From the NCBI RefSeq assembly GCF_900626285.1, contig NZ_LR131147.1, positions 2,646,666 to 2,710,665 of the forward strand: 64,000 nucleotides of DNA. Direction: 5' to 3'. The stretch comes from Intestinimonas massiliensis (ex Afouda et al. 2020). GTDB lineage: Bacteria > Bacillota > Clostridia > Oscillospirales > Oscillospiraceae. The translations under genes and the position numbers were made by a program. The notes beneath the pieces are model-generated. The model did not search any database. It was not told the DNA's origin and saw nothing but the letters and a program-made list of their open reading frames with translations. Below are positions 22,772 to 31,183 of the stretch, piece by piece (positions within the stretch are counted from its first letter, which is position 1; each line of letters starts with the position of its first letter).

Positions 22772-24933
22772 ACCACCGCCTCCTTGGGCTTCTTCATGGT
22801 CAGGGAGATGCGCTTTTTCTTCTCGTCCACCTCCAGCACCCAGACGGTGACGATGTCCCCCACGGCGCACACTTCGCTGGGGTGGCGTACCCGCCGGTTG
22901 GACAGCTGGGAGATGTGGACCAGCCCGTCCTGGTGGACCCCGATGTCCACGAACACGCCGAAGTCGATGACGTTGCGCACCGTGCCCGTCAGCTCCATGC
23001 CCGGCTTCAGGTCCTTCATCTCCAGCACGTCGGTGCGGAGGATGGGCTTGGGCAGCTCGTCCCGGGGGTCCCGGCCGGGCTTCATCAGCTCGTCCACGAT
23101 ATCCTTCAGAGTGGGCAGGCCCACGCCGCAGGTTTCTGCCGCCTTTTCGGGGCCGCAGGCCTGCACCTTCTCCCGCAGCCCGGAGATAGCCCCTGCCGCC
23201 ACATCCTTGACCGTGTAACCGCACAGCTCCAGCAGCTTCTGGGCCGCATCATAGCTCTCCGGGTGGACCCCGGTGCGGTCCAGCACGTTCTTGCTCTCGG
23301 GCACCCGCAGGAAGCCGGCGCACTGCTCAAAGGCCTTGGGACCCAGCTTGGGCACCTTCAGTACCTGCTTCCGGGTGGTGAAAGCTCCGTTCTCCTCCCG
23401 GAATTTGACGATGTTCCTGGCGGTGGTGTGGTTCAGCCCCGCCACATAGGACAGCAGGGGGGCGGAGGCGGTGTTCAGATCCACGCCCACGCTGTTGACG
23501 CAGTCCTCCACCACGCCGCCCAGGGTCTCGTCCAGCCGGGCCTGGGGCATGTCGTGCTGGTACTGTCCCACGCCGATGGACTTGGGGTCGATCTTCACCA
23601 GCTCGGCCAGGGGGTCCTGGAGCCGCCGGGCGATGGACACGGCGGAACGCAGGTTCACGTCGTAGTCGGGGAACTCCTCGGCGGCCAGCTTGGAGGCGGA
23701 GTACACCGAGGCCCCCGCCTCGTTGACGATCATATAGCTGACCCCGCCGCCCATTTTTTTGATGAGCTCCACCGTCATCTGCTCGGTCTCCCGGCTGGCG
23801 GTGCCGTTGCCGATGGCGATGTGGGCCACGCCGTGCTTTCTGATGAGTCTGGAGAGCACGTCGATGGCCTCCTGCTTTTTCCTTTCGTTAAAGGTGGGAT
23901 ACACCACCGCCGTGTCCAGCACCTTGCCGGTGGGGTCCACCACTGCCACCTTGCAGCCGTTGCGGTAGCCCGGGTCCAGGCCCATGGTGACAAATCCCTT
24001 CACCGGGGGCTGCATCAGCAGGGGCTTCAGGTTGAGGCCGAACATCCTGATGGCCCCCTCGTCGGCCTGCTCGGTCAGGGTATTGCGGATCTCCCGCTCC
24101 AGGGAGGGCTTCAGGAGCCGATCCCAGGCGTCGTCCGCCGCGGCACGGACAAACTCCATGGCCGCCCGGCCGGGCACCACCGCCCGGCGCACCGCGATAC
24201 GGGCGGTCTCGTCGTCCAGCTCCACGCTTACCTTTAAAATATTCTCCCGCTCTCCCCGGTTGATGGCCAGCACCTGGTGGCCCATGGCCCGGTTCACCGG
24301 GGTGCGGAAATCGTAGTACAGCCGGTAGACGGTATCCTCCGGCTCCTTTTCCGCCGCCCGGGACACCAGCACCCCCTGGCGGAGGTACAGGTCCCGCAGG
24401 CGCTTGCGGACGTTGGCGTCGTCGGAGACCGCCTCGGCGATGATGTCGCTGGCCCCCTGGAGAGCGGCCTCCGCCGTCTCCACCCCCTTGTCCGGGTCCA
24501 CATACTGCTCCGCCAGAGCCTGGGGATCCACCTGGGGACCCAGGGCGAACAGGGCAGCCGCCAGAGGTTCCAGCCCCTTTTCCTTGGCCATGGTGGCCCG
24601 GGTGCGCCGCTTGGGCTTGTAGGGCAGGTACAGGTCTTCCACCTCCGCCAGGGTGGCGGCGGCGTCGATGGCGGCGGCCAGCTCCTCCGTCAGCTTGCCC
24701 TGGCTCTCGATGGAGGCCTTCACTTCCTCCCGCCGCTTGTCCAGGTTCCGCAGGTACTGCAGCCGGTCGGCCAGGTTGCGCAGGGTGGTGTCGTCCATGC
24801 CGCCGTGGAGCTCCTTGCGATAGCGGGCGATGAAGGGAATGGTGTTGCCCTCGTCGATGAGAGTGACCACGTTCCGGATATATGTCTCCTTCTGGCCCAG
24901 CTCCCGGGCCAGAATCTGGATGATGCTCTCCAT
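22768..24933 (-). CDS. tex: RNA-binding transcriptional accessory protein Tex
   Basis: 721 residues, normal for Tex. N-terminal helical domain about 1-190 (IPFIARYRKELHGGMDD), YqgF/RuvC-like domain about 325-425 (GLDPGYRNGCKVAVVD), helix-hairpin-helix domain about 480-560 (SYVAGLNHTTARNIVKFREENG, GAFTTRKQVLKVPKLG), and a C-terminal S1 RNA-binding domain about 640-710 (VRNVIDFGVFVDIGVHQDGL). It acts on RNA and affects transcription; the exact role is unsettled. It shares an operon with the small metallopeptidase gene. Confidence 0.95.
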   Translation of the reverse strand: MESIIQILARELGQKETYIRNVVTLIDEGNTIPFIARYRKELHGGMDDTTLRNLADRLQYLRNLDKRREEVKASIESQGKLTEELAAAIDAAATLAEVEDLYLPYKPKRRTRATMAKEKGLEPLAAALFALGPQVDPQALAEQYVDPDKGVETAEAALQGASDIIAEAVSDDANVRKRLRDLYLRQGVLVSRAAEKEPEDTVYRLYYDFRTPVNRAMGHQVLAINRGERENILKVSVELDDETARIAVRRAVVPGRAAMEFVRAAADDAWDRLLKPSLEREIRNTLTEQADEGAIRMFGLNLKPLLMQPPVKGFVTMGLDPGYRNGCKVAVVDPTGKVLDTAVVYPTFNERKKQEAIDVLSRLIRKHGVAHIAIGNGTASRETEQMTVELIKKMGGGVSYMIVNEAGASVYSASKLAAEEFPDYDVNLRSAVSIARRLQDPLAELVKIDPKSIGVGQYQHDMPQARLDETLGGVVEDCVNSVGVDLNTASAPLLSYVAGLNHTTARNIVKFREENGAFTTRKQVLKVPKLGPKAFEQCAGFLRVPESKNVLDRTGVHPESYDAAQKLLELCGYTVKDVAAGAISGLREKVQACGPEKAAETCGVGLPTLKDIVDELMKPGRDPRDELPKPILRTDVLEMKDLKPGMELTGTVRNVIDFGVFVDIGVHQDGLVHISQLSNRRVRHPSEVCAVGDIVTVWVLEVDEKKKRISLTMKKPKEAVV

Positions 24934-25053
24934 AGAACTACTCCTTTTAAATAAGGTATTCCTATTTTACGTGATTTTCACGGTCAAGTCCAGCAAATCT
25001 CCTTGCGCTTTTTTGACGTAACCCGTAGAATAAAGGAAAAGGAGGGGAATGGA

Positions 25054-26007
25054 ATGGATCCCAGACTGGAGAAGATCAACAAGACATGGACGGAACTTAC
25101 CGAGCAGGCCTCCCGGCTGAGCCGGGCAGGGGCCCAGCTGGCGGAGCTGGAGCGGCAGCGGAACGAGCGGCAGCAGCGGGTGGCGGAGACCGGCGCCATC
25201 TACCGCAAGGAACAGGACGACGTGGACAAGCTGGAGCAGGGCGGTCTGCGGGCTTTTTTCATCGGCCTTACCGGGAACATGGAGGAACGGCTCACCAAAG
25301 AGCGGCGGGAGGCCATGGCCGCCAAGTACCAGTATGACCAGGCCATGTCCGACCTGGAATACCTGGACGGAAAGATCCGGGAGCTGCGGGGCCAGCAGGA
25401 GGAGCTGAAGCAGGTCCAGCAGAGGCTGGAGGCCCTCAGTCAGGCCAAGGCCAAGCTGCTCAAGGAGCTGGGCGGTGAGACCGGAGAACAGCTGCTGGAG
25501 ATGGACCGGCGGCAGGCGGAGCTGGAGCATCAGCTCCGGGAGGTGCGGGAGGCCCTTTTCGCCGGCCGGCGGGCCGAGACCGCCATCGAGCAGGTGGTCA
25601 ACAGTCTGGACAGCGCCGAAGGCTGGGGCATGTGGGATATGCTGGGGGGCGGGCTGCTCTCTACCGCCATCAAACACGGCCATATGGATGACGCCCAGGA
25701 CGGCCTGCGGCAGGTCCAGCGGGCCCTGTCCGACTTCCGCACCGAGCTGGCCGACGTGGGGAATATCCAGATCCCCGACATCTCCATCGGCTCCTTCGCC
25801 ACCTTTGCCGACTACTTCTTTGACGGTATTTTCGTGGACTGGTATGTGCAGTCCAACATCCACGACGCCCAGAGAGGGGTGTCCGAGGTGCAGGGAAAGG
25901 TCCAGGCCGCCGTTCACACCCTGGAGGCGGCGGAGGACAGCCTGGACCTGGAATTGGAGGGCCTCAAGGCCCGCCGGTCCGCTCTGCTGGACAGCGTCCA
26001 GTCTTGA
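25054..26007 (+). CDS. Coiled-coil protein of unknown function
   Basis: 317 residues from ATG 25054 with GGAGGGG before it. Residues ~1-60 and ~95-190 are long charged heptad-rich helices (QLAELERQRNERQQRVAE; GQQEELKQVQQRLEALSQAK). A small hydrophobic patch occurs at about 65-75 (GLRAFFIGLTGNM), and a glycine-rich core at about 205-225 (WGMWDMLGGGLLSTAIKHG). The C-terminal part is helical again. There is no signal or membrane span. Similar proteins are annotated only as hypothetical. Its stop codon overlaps the -35 box of the next gene's promoter. Confidence 0.7.
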   Translation: MDPRLEKINKTWTELTEQASRLSRAGAQLAELERQRNERQQRVAETGAIYRKEQDDVDKLEQGGLRAFFIGLTGNMEERLTKERREAMAAKYQYDQAMSDLEYLDGKIRELRGQQEELKQVQQRLEALSQAKAKLLKELGGETGEQLLEMDRRQAELEHQLREVREALFAGRRAETAIEQVVNSLDSAEGWGMWDMLGGGLLSTAIKHGHMDDAQDGLRQVQRALSDFRTELADVGNIQIPDISIGSFATFADYFFDGIFVDWYVQSNIHDAQRGVSEVQGKVQAAVHTLEAAEDSLDLELEGLKARRSALLDSVQS

Positions 26008-26032
26008 CAAACCGGGAGAATAGAGATAATAT
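26004..26032 (+). promoter_or_regulatory. Promoter of the marR gene
   Basis: Consensus TTGACA, 17-base spacer, TAATAT. It starts inside the stop codon of the coiled-coil gene and runs straight into the operator. Confidence 0.8.
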
Positions 26033-26044
26033 GTAACTGGTTAC
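26033..26044 (+). promoter_or_regulatory. MarR operator 1
   Basis: Palindrome GTAAC-TG-GTTAC followed by TTAT, directly after the -10 box, where bound repressor would block transcription. The same site recurs before the transporter gene. Confidence 0.7.
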
Positions 26045-26065
26045 TTATTTGAACGAGGTGGGAGC

Positions 26066-26512
26066 ATGCCAGGTCTGATGCCCTTTGGCCTGAAAATCGC
26101 GATCATCAACCGGGAGTTCCGCAGGCGGATGGACGAAAAAGCCGCCGCCATGGGGCTGACCTCCGTGCAGCTCCGGGTGCTGGGCTCGGTGAGCCGGTTG
26201 GAGGCAGCGGGAAAAGAGGAGATCCACCAGAATGATCTGGAGCGGATCGAGCATGTGACCCATCCGGCCATGACCAAGATGCTTCAGCGGCTGGAGAGCA
26301 AGGGCTTTATCCGGTGTGTGCCCAGCCAGAAGGACCATAGGTACAAAAAGGTCACCTGCACCCAGCGGTCAGCCGGTATTCACCGCCTGATCCTGGCCCA
26401 GGATGCAGAAGTGGTGGAGGAGCTGTGCAGTGACTTTTCCGGAGAGGAAAAGGAACGGCTGATGGAGCTCATCGACCTGCTGCTGGACCGGATCGGCCCG
26501 GAAAACAAGTGA
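26066..26512 (+). CDS. MarR-family transcriptional regulator
   Basis: 148 residues, the usual MarR size. Winged helix: IHQNDLERIEHVTHPAMTKMLQRLESKGFIRC with the wing PSQKDHRYKKVTCT. The N- and C-terminal helices form the dimer interface (KIAIINREFRRRMDEKA and EEKERLMELIDLLLDRI). It very probably represses itself and the MATE exporter next door through the shared GTAAC-N2-GTTAC site and is released by a ligand, perhaps an exported compound. Confidence 0.88.
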   Translation: MPGLMPFGLKIAIINREFRRRMDEKAAAMGLTSVQLRVLGSVSRLEAAGKEEIHQNDLERIEHVTHPAMTKMLQRLESKGFIRCVPSQKDHRYKKVTCTQRSAGIHRLILAQDAEVVEELCSDFSGEEKERLMELIDLLLDRIGPENK

Positions 26513-26519
26513 ATTCCAA

Positions 26520-26567
26520 AGGCGGCACGCCGAGGAGGAAACTCGGTGCGCCGCCTTCTTTTTTTGC
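26520..26567 (+). terminator. Terminator between marR and the MATE gene
   Basis: GGCGGC with GCCGCC and an inner CCGAG/CTCGG stem, then CTTCTTTTTTT. It may be partial, allowing some readthrough into the transporter. Confidence 0.7.
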
Positions 26568-26575
26568 CCAAATAG

Positions 26576-26587
26576 GTAACCTGTTAC
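26576..26587 (+). promoter_or_regulatory. MarR operator 2
   Basis: Palindrome GTAAC-CT-GTTAC followed by TTAT, 22 bases before the MATE start. Same arms and same 3' flank as operator 1. Confidence 0.65.
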
Positions 26588-26609
26588 TTATATGGAGGAG
26601 GACAACAAC

Positions 26610-28016
26610 ATGGAAAAAGCAGTACCGGAAGGGAAAAGTCCCTTCGCAACAGAACCGATCGGACGGTTGATTCTGAAATTTGCCGTTCCCAGCGTCATCG
26701 CGCTGTTGGTCAATTCCCTGTACAACATCGTGGACCAGATCTTCATCGGCTGGGGCGTGGGCTATCTGGGCAACGGCGCCACGAACATCGTATTTCCCAT
26801 TACCATCGTCGCCCTGGCCCTGGCCATGATGATCGGCAACGGCGGCGCCGCCTTTCTCAGCCTGAAACTGGGCGAGGGCAAGGTGGACACGGCGAGAAAA
26901 GGCGTGGGCAACGCAGTTACCCTTGTGGTGATCGTCAGCATCGTCCTGGCGGCAGTCTTTCTGATCTTCATCAATCCCATTCTGAACCTGTTCGGCGCTA
27001 CTGACGTGCTTCGCCCCTACGCCCTGCAGTACGGCTATATCATCGGTATCGGCCTGCCCTTCATGATGATCTCCGGCGCCATCAATTCCATGGTCCGGGC
27101 CGACGGCAGCCCCAAGTTTGCCATGTTCTCCATGGTCATCGGCGCCGTTCTCAACGTGATCCTGGACCCGGTGTTCATCTTTGTGTTCCACATGGGCGTG
27201 CAGGGCGCGGCCATCGCCACGGTGATCGGTCAGGTGGCCTCTTTTGTGGTGTCTGTGGTCTATATGCCCCGGTTCAAGAGTGTCCGCCTGACCAAGGCCG
27301 CCTTCCGGCCCAGCGGACGGACCTGCGGGAATATCGTCACCTTCGGCCTCAGCAGCTTCATTACCCAGTTTGCCATCACCATCGTCATGGCGCTGACCAA
27401 CAACCTGCTGGCCATCTACGGCGCCGCCTCCATTTACGGCGCCGAGATCCCCCTGACGGCCACCGGCATCGTCATGAAGGTCAACCAGATCATGATCGCC
27501 ATCCTGCTGGGCATCGCCACCGGCACCCAGCCCATTATCGGCTACAACTACGGCGCCAAGAACTTCAAGCGGGTGAAGAAGGCCCTGGAGATCTCCCTCA
27601 TCGCCTCGGAGGTCATCTCCGTCCTGGCCTTCCTGCTCTTCCAGTTCTCCCCCATGACGGTGGTGTCCCTGTTCGGCTCCGAGGAGGGCCTCTACAATGA
27701 TTTCGCGGTAAAGGCCTTCCGCATTTTCCTGATGCTCTGCCCCCTGACCGGGTTCCAGACCATGGCGGCGGTCTATCTCCAGGCGGTGGGCAAGCCGGTG
27801 AAGTCGGCCATCCTCTCTCTGGCCCGGCAGATCATCTTCTTTGTGCCCGCGGCCCTGATCCTGCCCCAGTTCCTGGGCGTGGAAGGCGTCCTGTGGACGG
27901 GACCCGTGGCCGACGGCCTGGCTTTTGTCCTCTCTCTGGCCCTGCTCCTGTATGAGAATCACCACCTGAAGAAGAGCCACGCGGCCCAGCTGGCGCAAAA
28001 CGGACAGACAGAATAA
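26610..28016 (+). CDS. MATE-family multidrug efflux transporter
   Basis: 468 residues from ATG 26610, after GGAGGAGGACAACAAC. Twelve spans in two six-helix halves. The start PIGRLILKFAVPSVIALLVNSLYNIVDQIFIG is the MATE signature, with GNGGAAFLSLKLGEGK after span 2 and GTQPIIGYNYGAKNF in the second half. It should export drugs or cationic metabolites using an Na+ or H+ gradient. Control by the upstream MarR protein is likely. Confidence 0.92.
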   Translation: MEKAVPEGKSPFATEPIGRLILKFAVPSVIALLVNSLYNIVDQIFIGWGVGYLGNGATNIVFPITIVALALAMMIGNGGAAFLSLKLGEGKVDTARKGVGNAVTLVVIVSIVLAAVFLIFINPILNLFGATDVLRPYALQYGYIIGIGLPFMMISGAINSMVRADGSPKFAMFSMVIGAVLNVILDPVFIFVFHMGVQGAAIATVIGQVASFVVSVVYMPRFKSVRLTKAAFRPSGRTCGNIVTFGLSSFITQFAITIVMALTNNLLAIYGAASIYGAEIPLTATGIVMKVNQIMIAILLGIATGTQPIIGYNYGAKNFKRVKKALEISLIASEVISVLAFLLFQFSPMTVVSLFGSEEGLYNDFAVKAFRIFLMLCPLTGFQTMAAVYLQAVGKPVKSAILSLARQIIFFVPAALILPQFLGVEGVLWTGPVADGLAFVLSLALLLYENHHLKKSHAAQLAQNGQTE

Positions 28017-28032
28017 AAGGAGGCTATGGAAC

Positions 28033-28611
28033 ATGAAAAACAGAATCATTACCATCAGCCGCGAATTCGGCAGCGGCGGGCGCACCATTGGAAAGAAAGT
28101 GGCGGAGGCCCTGAATATTCCCTGCTATGACAGCCAGCTGATCCAGAAGATCGCGGCGGAGAGCGGCTTCAATGAGGACTACATCAAGGAGGCCGGCGAG
28201 TATGCCCCCGGCGGCTTCCTCTCCTCAGCCCTCTCCCACCGGGGAATCGCATCTACCAACGAGGACTACATCTGGGAGATCCAGTGCCGGATCATCACCG
28301 AACTGGCGGAGAAAGGACCCTGCGTCATTGTGGGCCGGTGCGCCGACTACATCCTCCGGGATAAGGCGGACTGCCTGAAAGTCTTTATCCACGCTGACAT
28401 GAGTTTCCGCGCCAAGCGCATCGTAGAGGTGTACGGCGAGCGGGAGCAGTCGCCTGAGCAGCGCCTGAAGGACAAGGATAAGCGCCGGGCGGCTTACCAC
28501 CGGTTCTATACCGACATGAAATGGGGCCACGCCCAGAACTACGACCTGACCCTGAACAGCGGCACCCTGGGCATCGACAAGTGCGTGGATATTATCAGAC
28601 AATTGTATTAA
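28033..28611 (+). CDS. Cytidylate kinase-like protein (paralogue 1)
   Basis: 192 residues starting 16 bases after the MATE gene, with AAAGGAGGC ahead. The P-loop-like start ITISREFGSGGRTIGKKVAEAL and CVIVGRCADYILRD place it in the cytidylate-kinase-like (AAA_26) family. Canonical Cmk has an extra CMP-binding domain that is missing here, so true CMP kinase activity is doubtful. A second, diverged copy is at 53946-54542. It is cotranscribed with the exporter; the substrate is unknown. Confidence 0.82.
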   Translation: MKNRIITISREFGSGGRTIGKKVAEALNIPCYDSQLIQKIAAESGFNEDYIKEAGEYAPGGFLSSALSHRGIASTNEDYIWEIQCRIITELAEKGPCVIVGRCADYILRDKADCLKVFIHADMSFRAKRIVEVYGEREQSPEQRLKDKDKRRAAYHRFYTDMKWGHAQNYDLTLNSGTLGIDKCVDIIRQLY

Positions 28612-28621
28612 GGAAGAGAAA

Positions 28622-28656
28622 ACGGACGCGGGTCCACAGACCCGCGTCCGTTTTTT
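28622..28656 (+). terminator. Terminator after the kinase gene
   Basis: ACGGACGCGGGTC pairs with GACCCGCGTCCGT, followed by six T. Confidence 0.9.
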
Positions 28657-28670
28657 GTTGACAGACGGAC

Positions 28671-28706
28671 GGACGGCGGGGCTCCTTTCGGAGCCCCGCC
28701 GTCCTT
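28671..28706. terminator. Hairpin downstream of the lysine operon
   Basis: GGACGGCGGGGCTCC and its complement form a 14-bp stem between convergent genes. It lacks a T run on the minus strand, so it is more a 3' stabilising hairpin than a full terminator for kamE. Confidence 0.5.
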
Positions 28707-28741
28707 ACAGAGAAAAAGAGGGGAAAAGAGAGGAAACGAAA

Positions 28742-29530
28742 TTACTTGCCCAGACGGCGGACCATTTCCTTGGCGCAGAAGGTGGCCACATCGTCGGCGT
28801 AGGTGCCGGCGCCGAAACCGGCGTCATAGCCCAGCTCCTTGGCCAGAGCGTGGGTGATGCGGGCGCCGCCGCAGCAGAAGATATACTTCTCGCGGACGCC
28901 CTCGGCCTCGGCCAGCTCGATGAGCTCGGTCAGGTTCTTGATGTGGACGTCCTTCTGGGTGACGGTCTGGGAGACCAGCAGCACATCGGCGTTGACCTCG
29001 GCGGCCTTCCGGAGGAACTCCTCGTTGGGCACCTGGGAACCCAGGTTGTACGCCTCGATCATCTCGTAGCGCTCCAGGCCATAGTGGCCGGCAAAGCCCT
29101 TCCGGTTCATGATGGCGTCGATGCCCACGGTGTGAGCGTCGGTACCGGTGGAGGCGCCCACCACCACCAGCTTGCGGCCCAGCCGCTCCTTCAGGAACTC
29201 GTCGGTCTCGTCCATGCTCATGGCCTCGTCGGCCACGGTCTGCACCACGATCTCATTGTAGTTGATGGTATGGGTGAGAGAGCCGTACACCACATAGAAG
29301 GTGAAGGCCTCGTCCAGCTTCTGACGGAGCGCCACGTTGGGGTCGGCCAGGCCCATCTTCTGGGCGATGAGCACGGCGGCCGCCGCGCCCTTGTCGTCGT
29401 CCTTGACGGGCAGGGTGAAGGACATCTGCACCTTGCCGTCGTTCATGGTGTCGCCGTAGGGTTTCAGCCGGGTCAGGTCCAGGGTGGTGTCCAGGTCCTT
29501 ATCACGGATTTGATACAGTCCGGAACTCAT
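28742..29530 (-). CDS. kamE: Lysine 5,6-aminomutase beta subunit
   Basis: 262 residues. The B12-binding domain holds the base-off motif DAHTVGIDAIM (DxHxxG), with GHYGLERYEMIEAYNLGSQV, the downstream VLLVSQTVTQKD and the closing FCCGGARITHALAKELGYDAGFG. With KamD it moves the 6-amino group of L-beta-lysine (or D-lysine) to C5 using adenosylcobalamin and pyridoxal phosphate. This is step two of lysine fermentation. Its start overlaps the kamD stop (ATGA), as expected for subunits made in equal amounts. Confidence 0.96.
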   Translation of the reverse strand: MSSGLYQIRDKDLDTTLDLTRLKPYGDTMNDGKVQMSFTLPVKDDDKGAAAAVLIAQKMGLADPNVALRQKLDEAFTFYVVYGSLTHTINYNEIVVQTVADEAMSMDETDEFLKERLGRKLVVVGASTGTDAHTVGIDAIMNRKGFAGHYGLERYEMIEAYNLGSQVPNEEFLRKAAEVNADVLLVSQTVTQKDVHIKNLTELIELAEAEGVREKYIFCCGGARITHALAKELGYDAGFGAGTYADDVATFCAKEMVRRLGK

Positions 29531-31095
29531 TTACCGGCACCCCCTTTCATCATGGGAGCCAGGAAGGGGTTGAAGTACCCGGGCGCCTTGTTCACGACGC
29601 CTTCCAGGCCCTTGCCGCCGTCGCGGGGCCGCTTGATGTCGGCGAAAATGCCCCGCTCCAGGGTCTCGAAAATACCCAGCTGCTCGATCTGGCCCAGCAG
29701 GTCGGTGGCCTTGTGGAGCACGTCGGCCGCACGGTGCTGCATGATGCCGCCTTCCTTGAACACGATCTCGTTGCCCAGGTCGTGCATGGTACGGTAGATG
29801 TACTGCGCGTTCTGGATGGCCAGGAAACGGTCGGACAGGAAGGGAGTGTGGATAGCCTCGGTCATCATGCCCAGCAGATGGATCTTCTGGTTGGTCATGA
29901 TGGTCACCATGTTGAACAGGGCGTCCTGAACCTGGCCGCGGAAGATGTTGCCGGTCATGAACTTCGTGGGAGGCATGTACTTCAGCGGGGCGTTGGGGAA
30001 GATCTCGCGGGCCATTTCGGCCTGAGCCAGCTCGTACAGGAAGCCGTTCTCCACGTCGGGATCGATCTCGAAGGCGTGGCCCAGACCCATCTGCTCCTCA
30101 GGCAGGCCGGCCCGGAGGGCGAAGGCCTCGTTGAGGAACTGGGAGGCCAGCACGGTGTGGGCCTCTTCCACAGCGTCGGCGGTGGTCAGGTAGTTGTCCT
30201 CGCCGGTGTTGATGACCACGCCGGCATAGGCGTTGATGGCACGGGAGAAGGACTGGTCGATGAGGGTGCGCTGCATGTTGATGTCGCGGAACAGGATGCC
30301 GTACAGAGCGTCGTTCAGCATCACGTCCAGGCCCTCGAAGGCGCCCATGGCGGCGATCTCAGGCATGCACAGGCCGGAGCAGTAGTTGCACACCCGGATG
30401 TAGCGGCCCAGCTCCTCGCCCACCTTGTCCATGGCCTCACGCATCAGGCGGAAGTTCTCCTGGGTGGCGTAGGTGCCGCCGAAGCCCTCGGTGGTGGCGC
30501 CGTAAGGCACGTAGTCCAGCAGGGACTGGCCGGTGGTACGGATGACGGCGATGACGTCGGCGCCCTGGCGGGCGGCGGCGGTAGCCTGCACCACGTCCTC
30601 ATAGATATTGCCGGTGGCCACGATCAGGTAGATCCAGGGACCCTTCTTCTCGCCGCCGTGAGAGGCGATGAAGTCCTCGCGGCGCTTGCGGCGGGCGCGG
30701 ATCTTGGCCAGGCTCTTTTCCACAATGGGATCCAGAGCGGCGCGGATGTCCGCCTCGCTGTGGGCGGGGATGGCAGTCAGGTCCAGAGAACCGTTGGCCA
30801 CGTCCTCGGCGATGCCCTGGGGATCCTTCCCTGTCTCCACCATGGCGTTGCCGATCCAGAACGCGGCGCCCTGGGGCAGGCCGCCCTTCTCCTGCAGGTG
30901 CTCCACCACTACGTTGGGCAGAGGCACGTCGCCGGAGTCCACACCATCAATGCCCAGCAGACGGCAGATGGTACGCTCGACAGCTACGGTAGTGCAGCCG
31001 TCGATGAAGCGCTGGGTATCGTCAGCCACTCGGGAGGCGTGAGCCCGGGCCTCGTCCACCAGCTTAAAATCAAGGTTCAGCTTAGATTCCAACAT
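29527..31095 (-). CDS. kamD: Lysine 5,6-aminomutase alpha subunit
   Basis: 522 residues, the usual alpha-subunit size. TIM-barrel protein with PVDFLMGN-type family features such as IYLIVATGNIYEDVVQATAAARQGADVIAVIRTT broken here by normal loops, RDINMQRTLIDQSFSRAINAYAG, and the GEDNYLTTADAVEEAHTVLASQF segment. It binds pyridoxal phosphate and, with KamE, the cobalamin cofactor. It lies 88 bases downstream of kamA. The name is secure from the paired beta subunit and the operon. Confidence 0.96.
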   Translation of the reverse strand: MLESKLNLDFKLVDEARAHASRVADDTQRFIDGCTTVAVERTICRLLGIDGVDSGDVPLPNVVVEHLQEKGGLPQGAAFWIGNAMVETGKDPQGIAEDVANGSLDLTAIPAHSEADIRAALDPIVEKSLAKIRARRKRREDFIASHGGEKKGPWIYLIVATGNIYEDVVQATAAARQGADVIAVIRTTGQSLLDYVPYGATTEGFGGTYATQENFRLMREAMDKVGEELGRYIRVCNYCSGLCMPEIAAMGAFEGLDVMLNDALYGILFRDINMQRTLIDQSFSRAINAYAGVVINTGEDNYLTTADAVEEAHTVLASQFLNEAFALRAGLPEEQMGLGHAFEIDPDVENGFLYELAQAEMAREIFPNAPLKYMPPTKFMTGNIFRGQVQDALFNMVTIMTNQKIHLLGMMTEAIHTPFLSDRFLAIQNAQYIYRTMHDLGNEIVFKEGGIMQHRAADVLHKATDLLGQIEQLGIFETLERGIFADIKRPRDGGKGLEGVVNKAPGYFNPFLAPMMKGGAGK

Positions 31096-31183
31096 CGATC
31101 ACTTCCATTCTTTGTCAGTTCAAAAACGGGGGCAAGCGGACCGTCGCATTTGGCGGCGGTCCGCTGCTTGCCCTGGGGAATGA

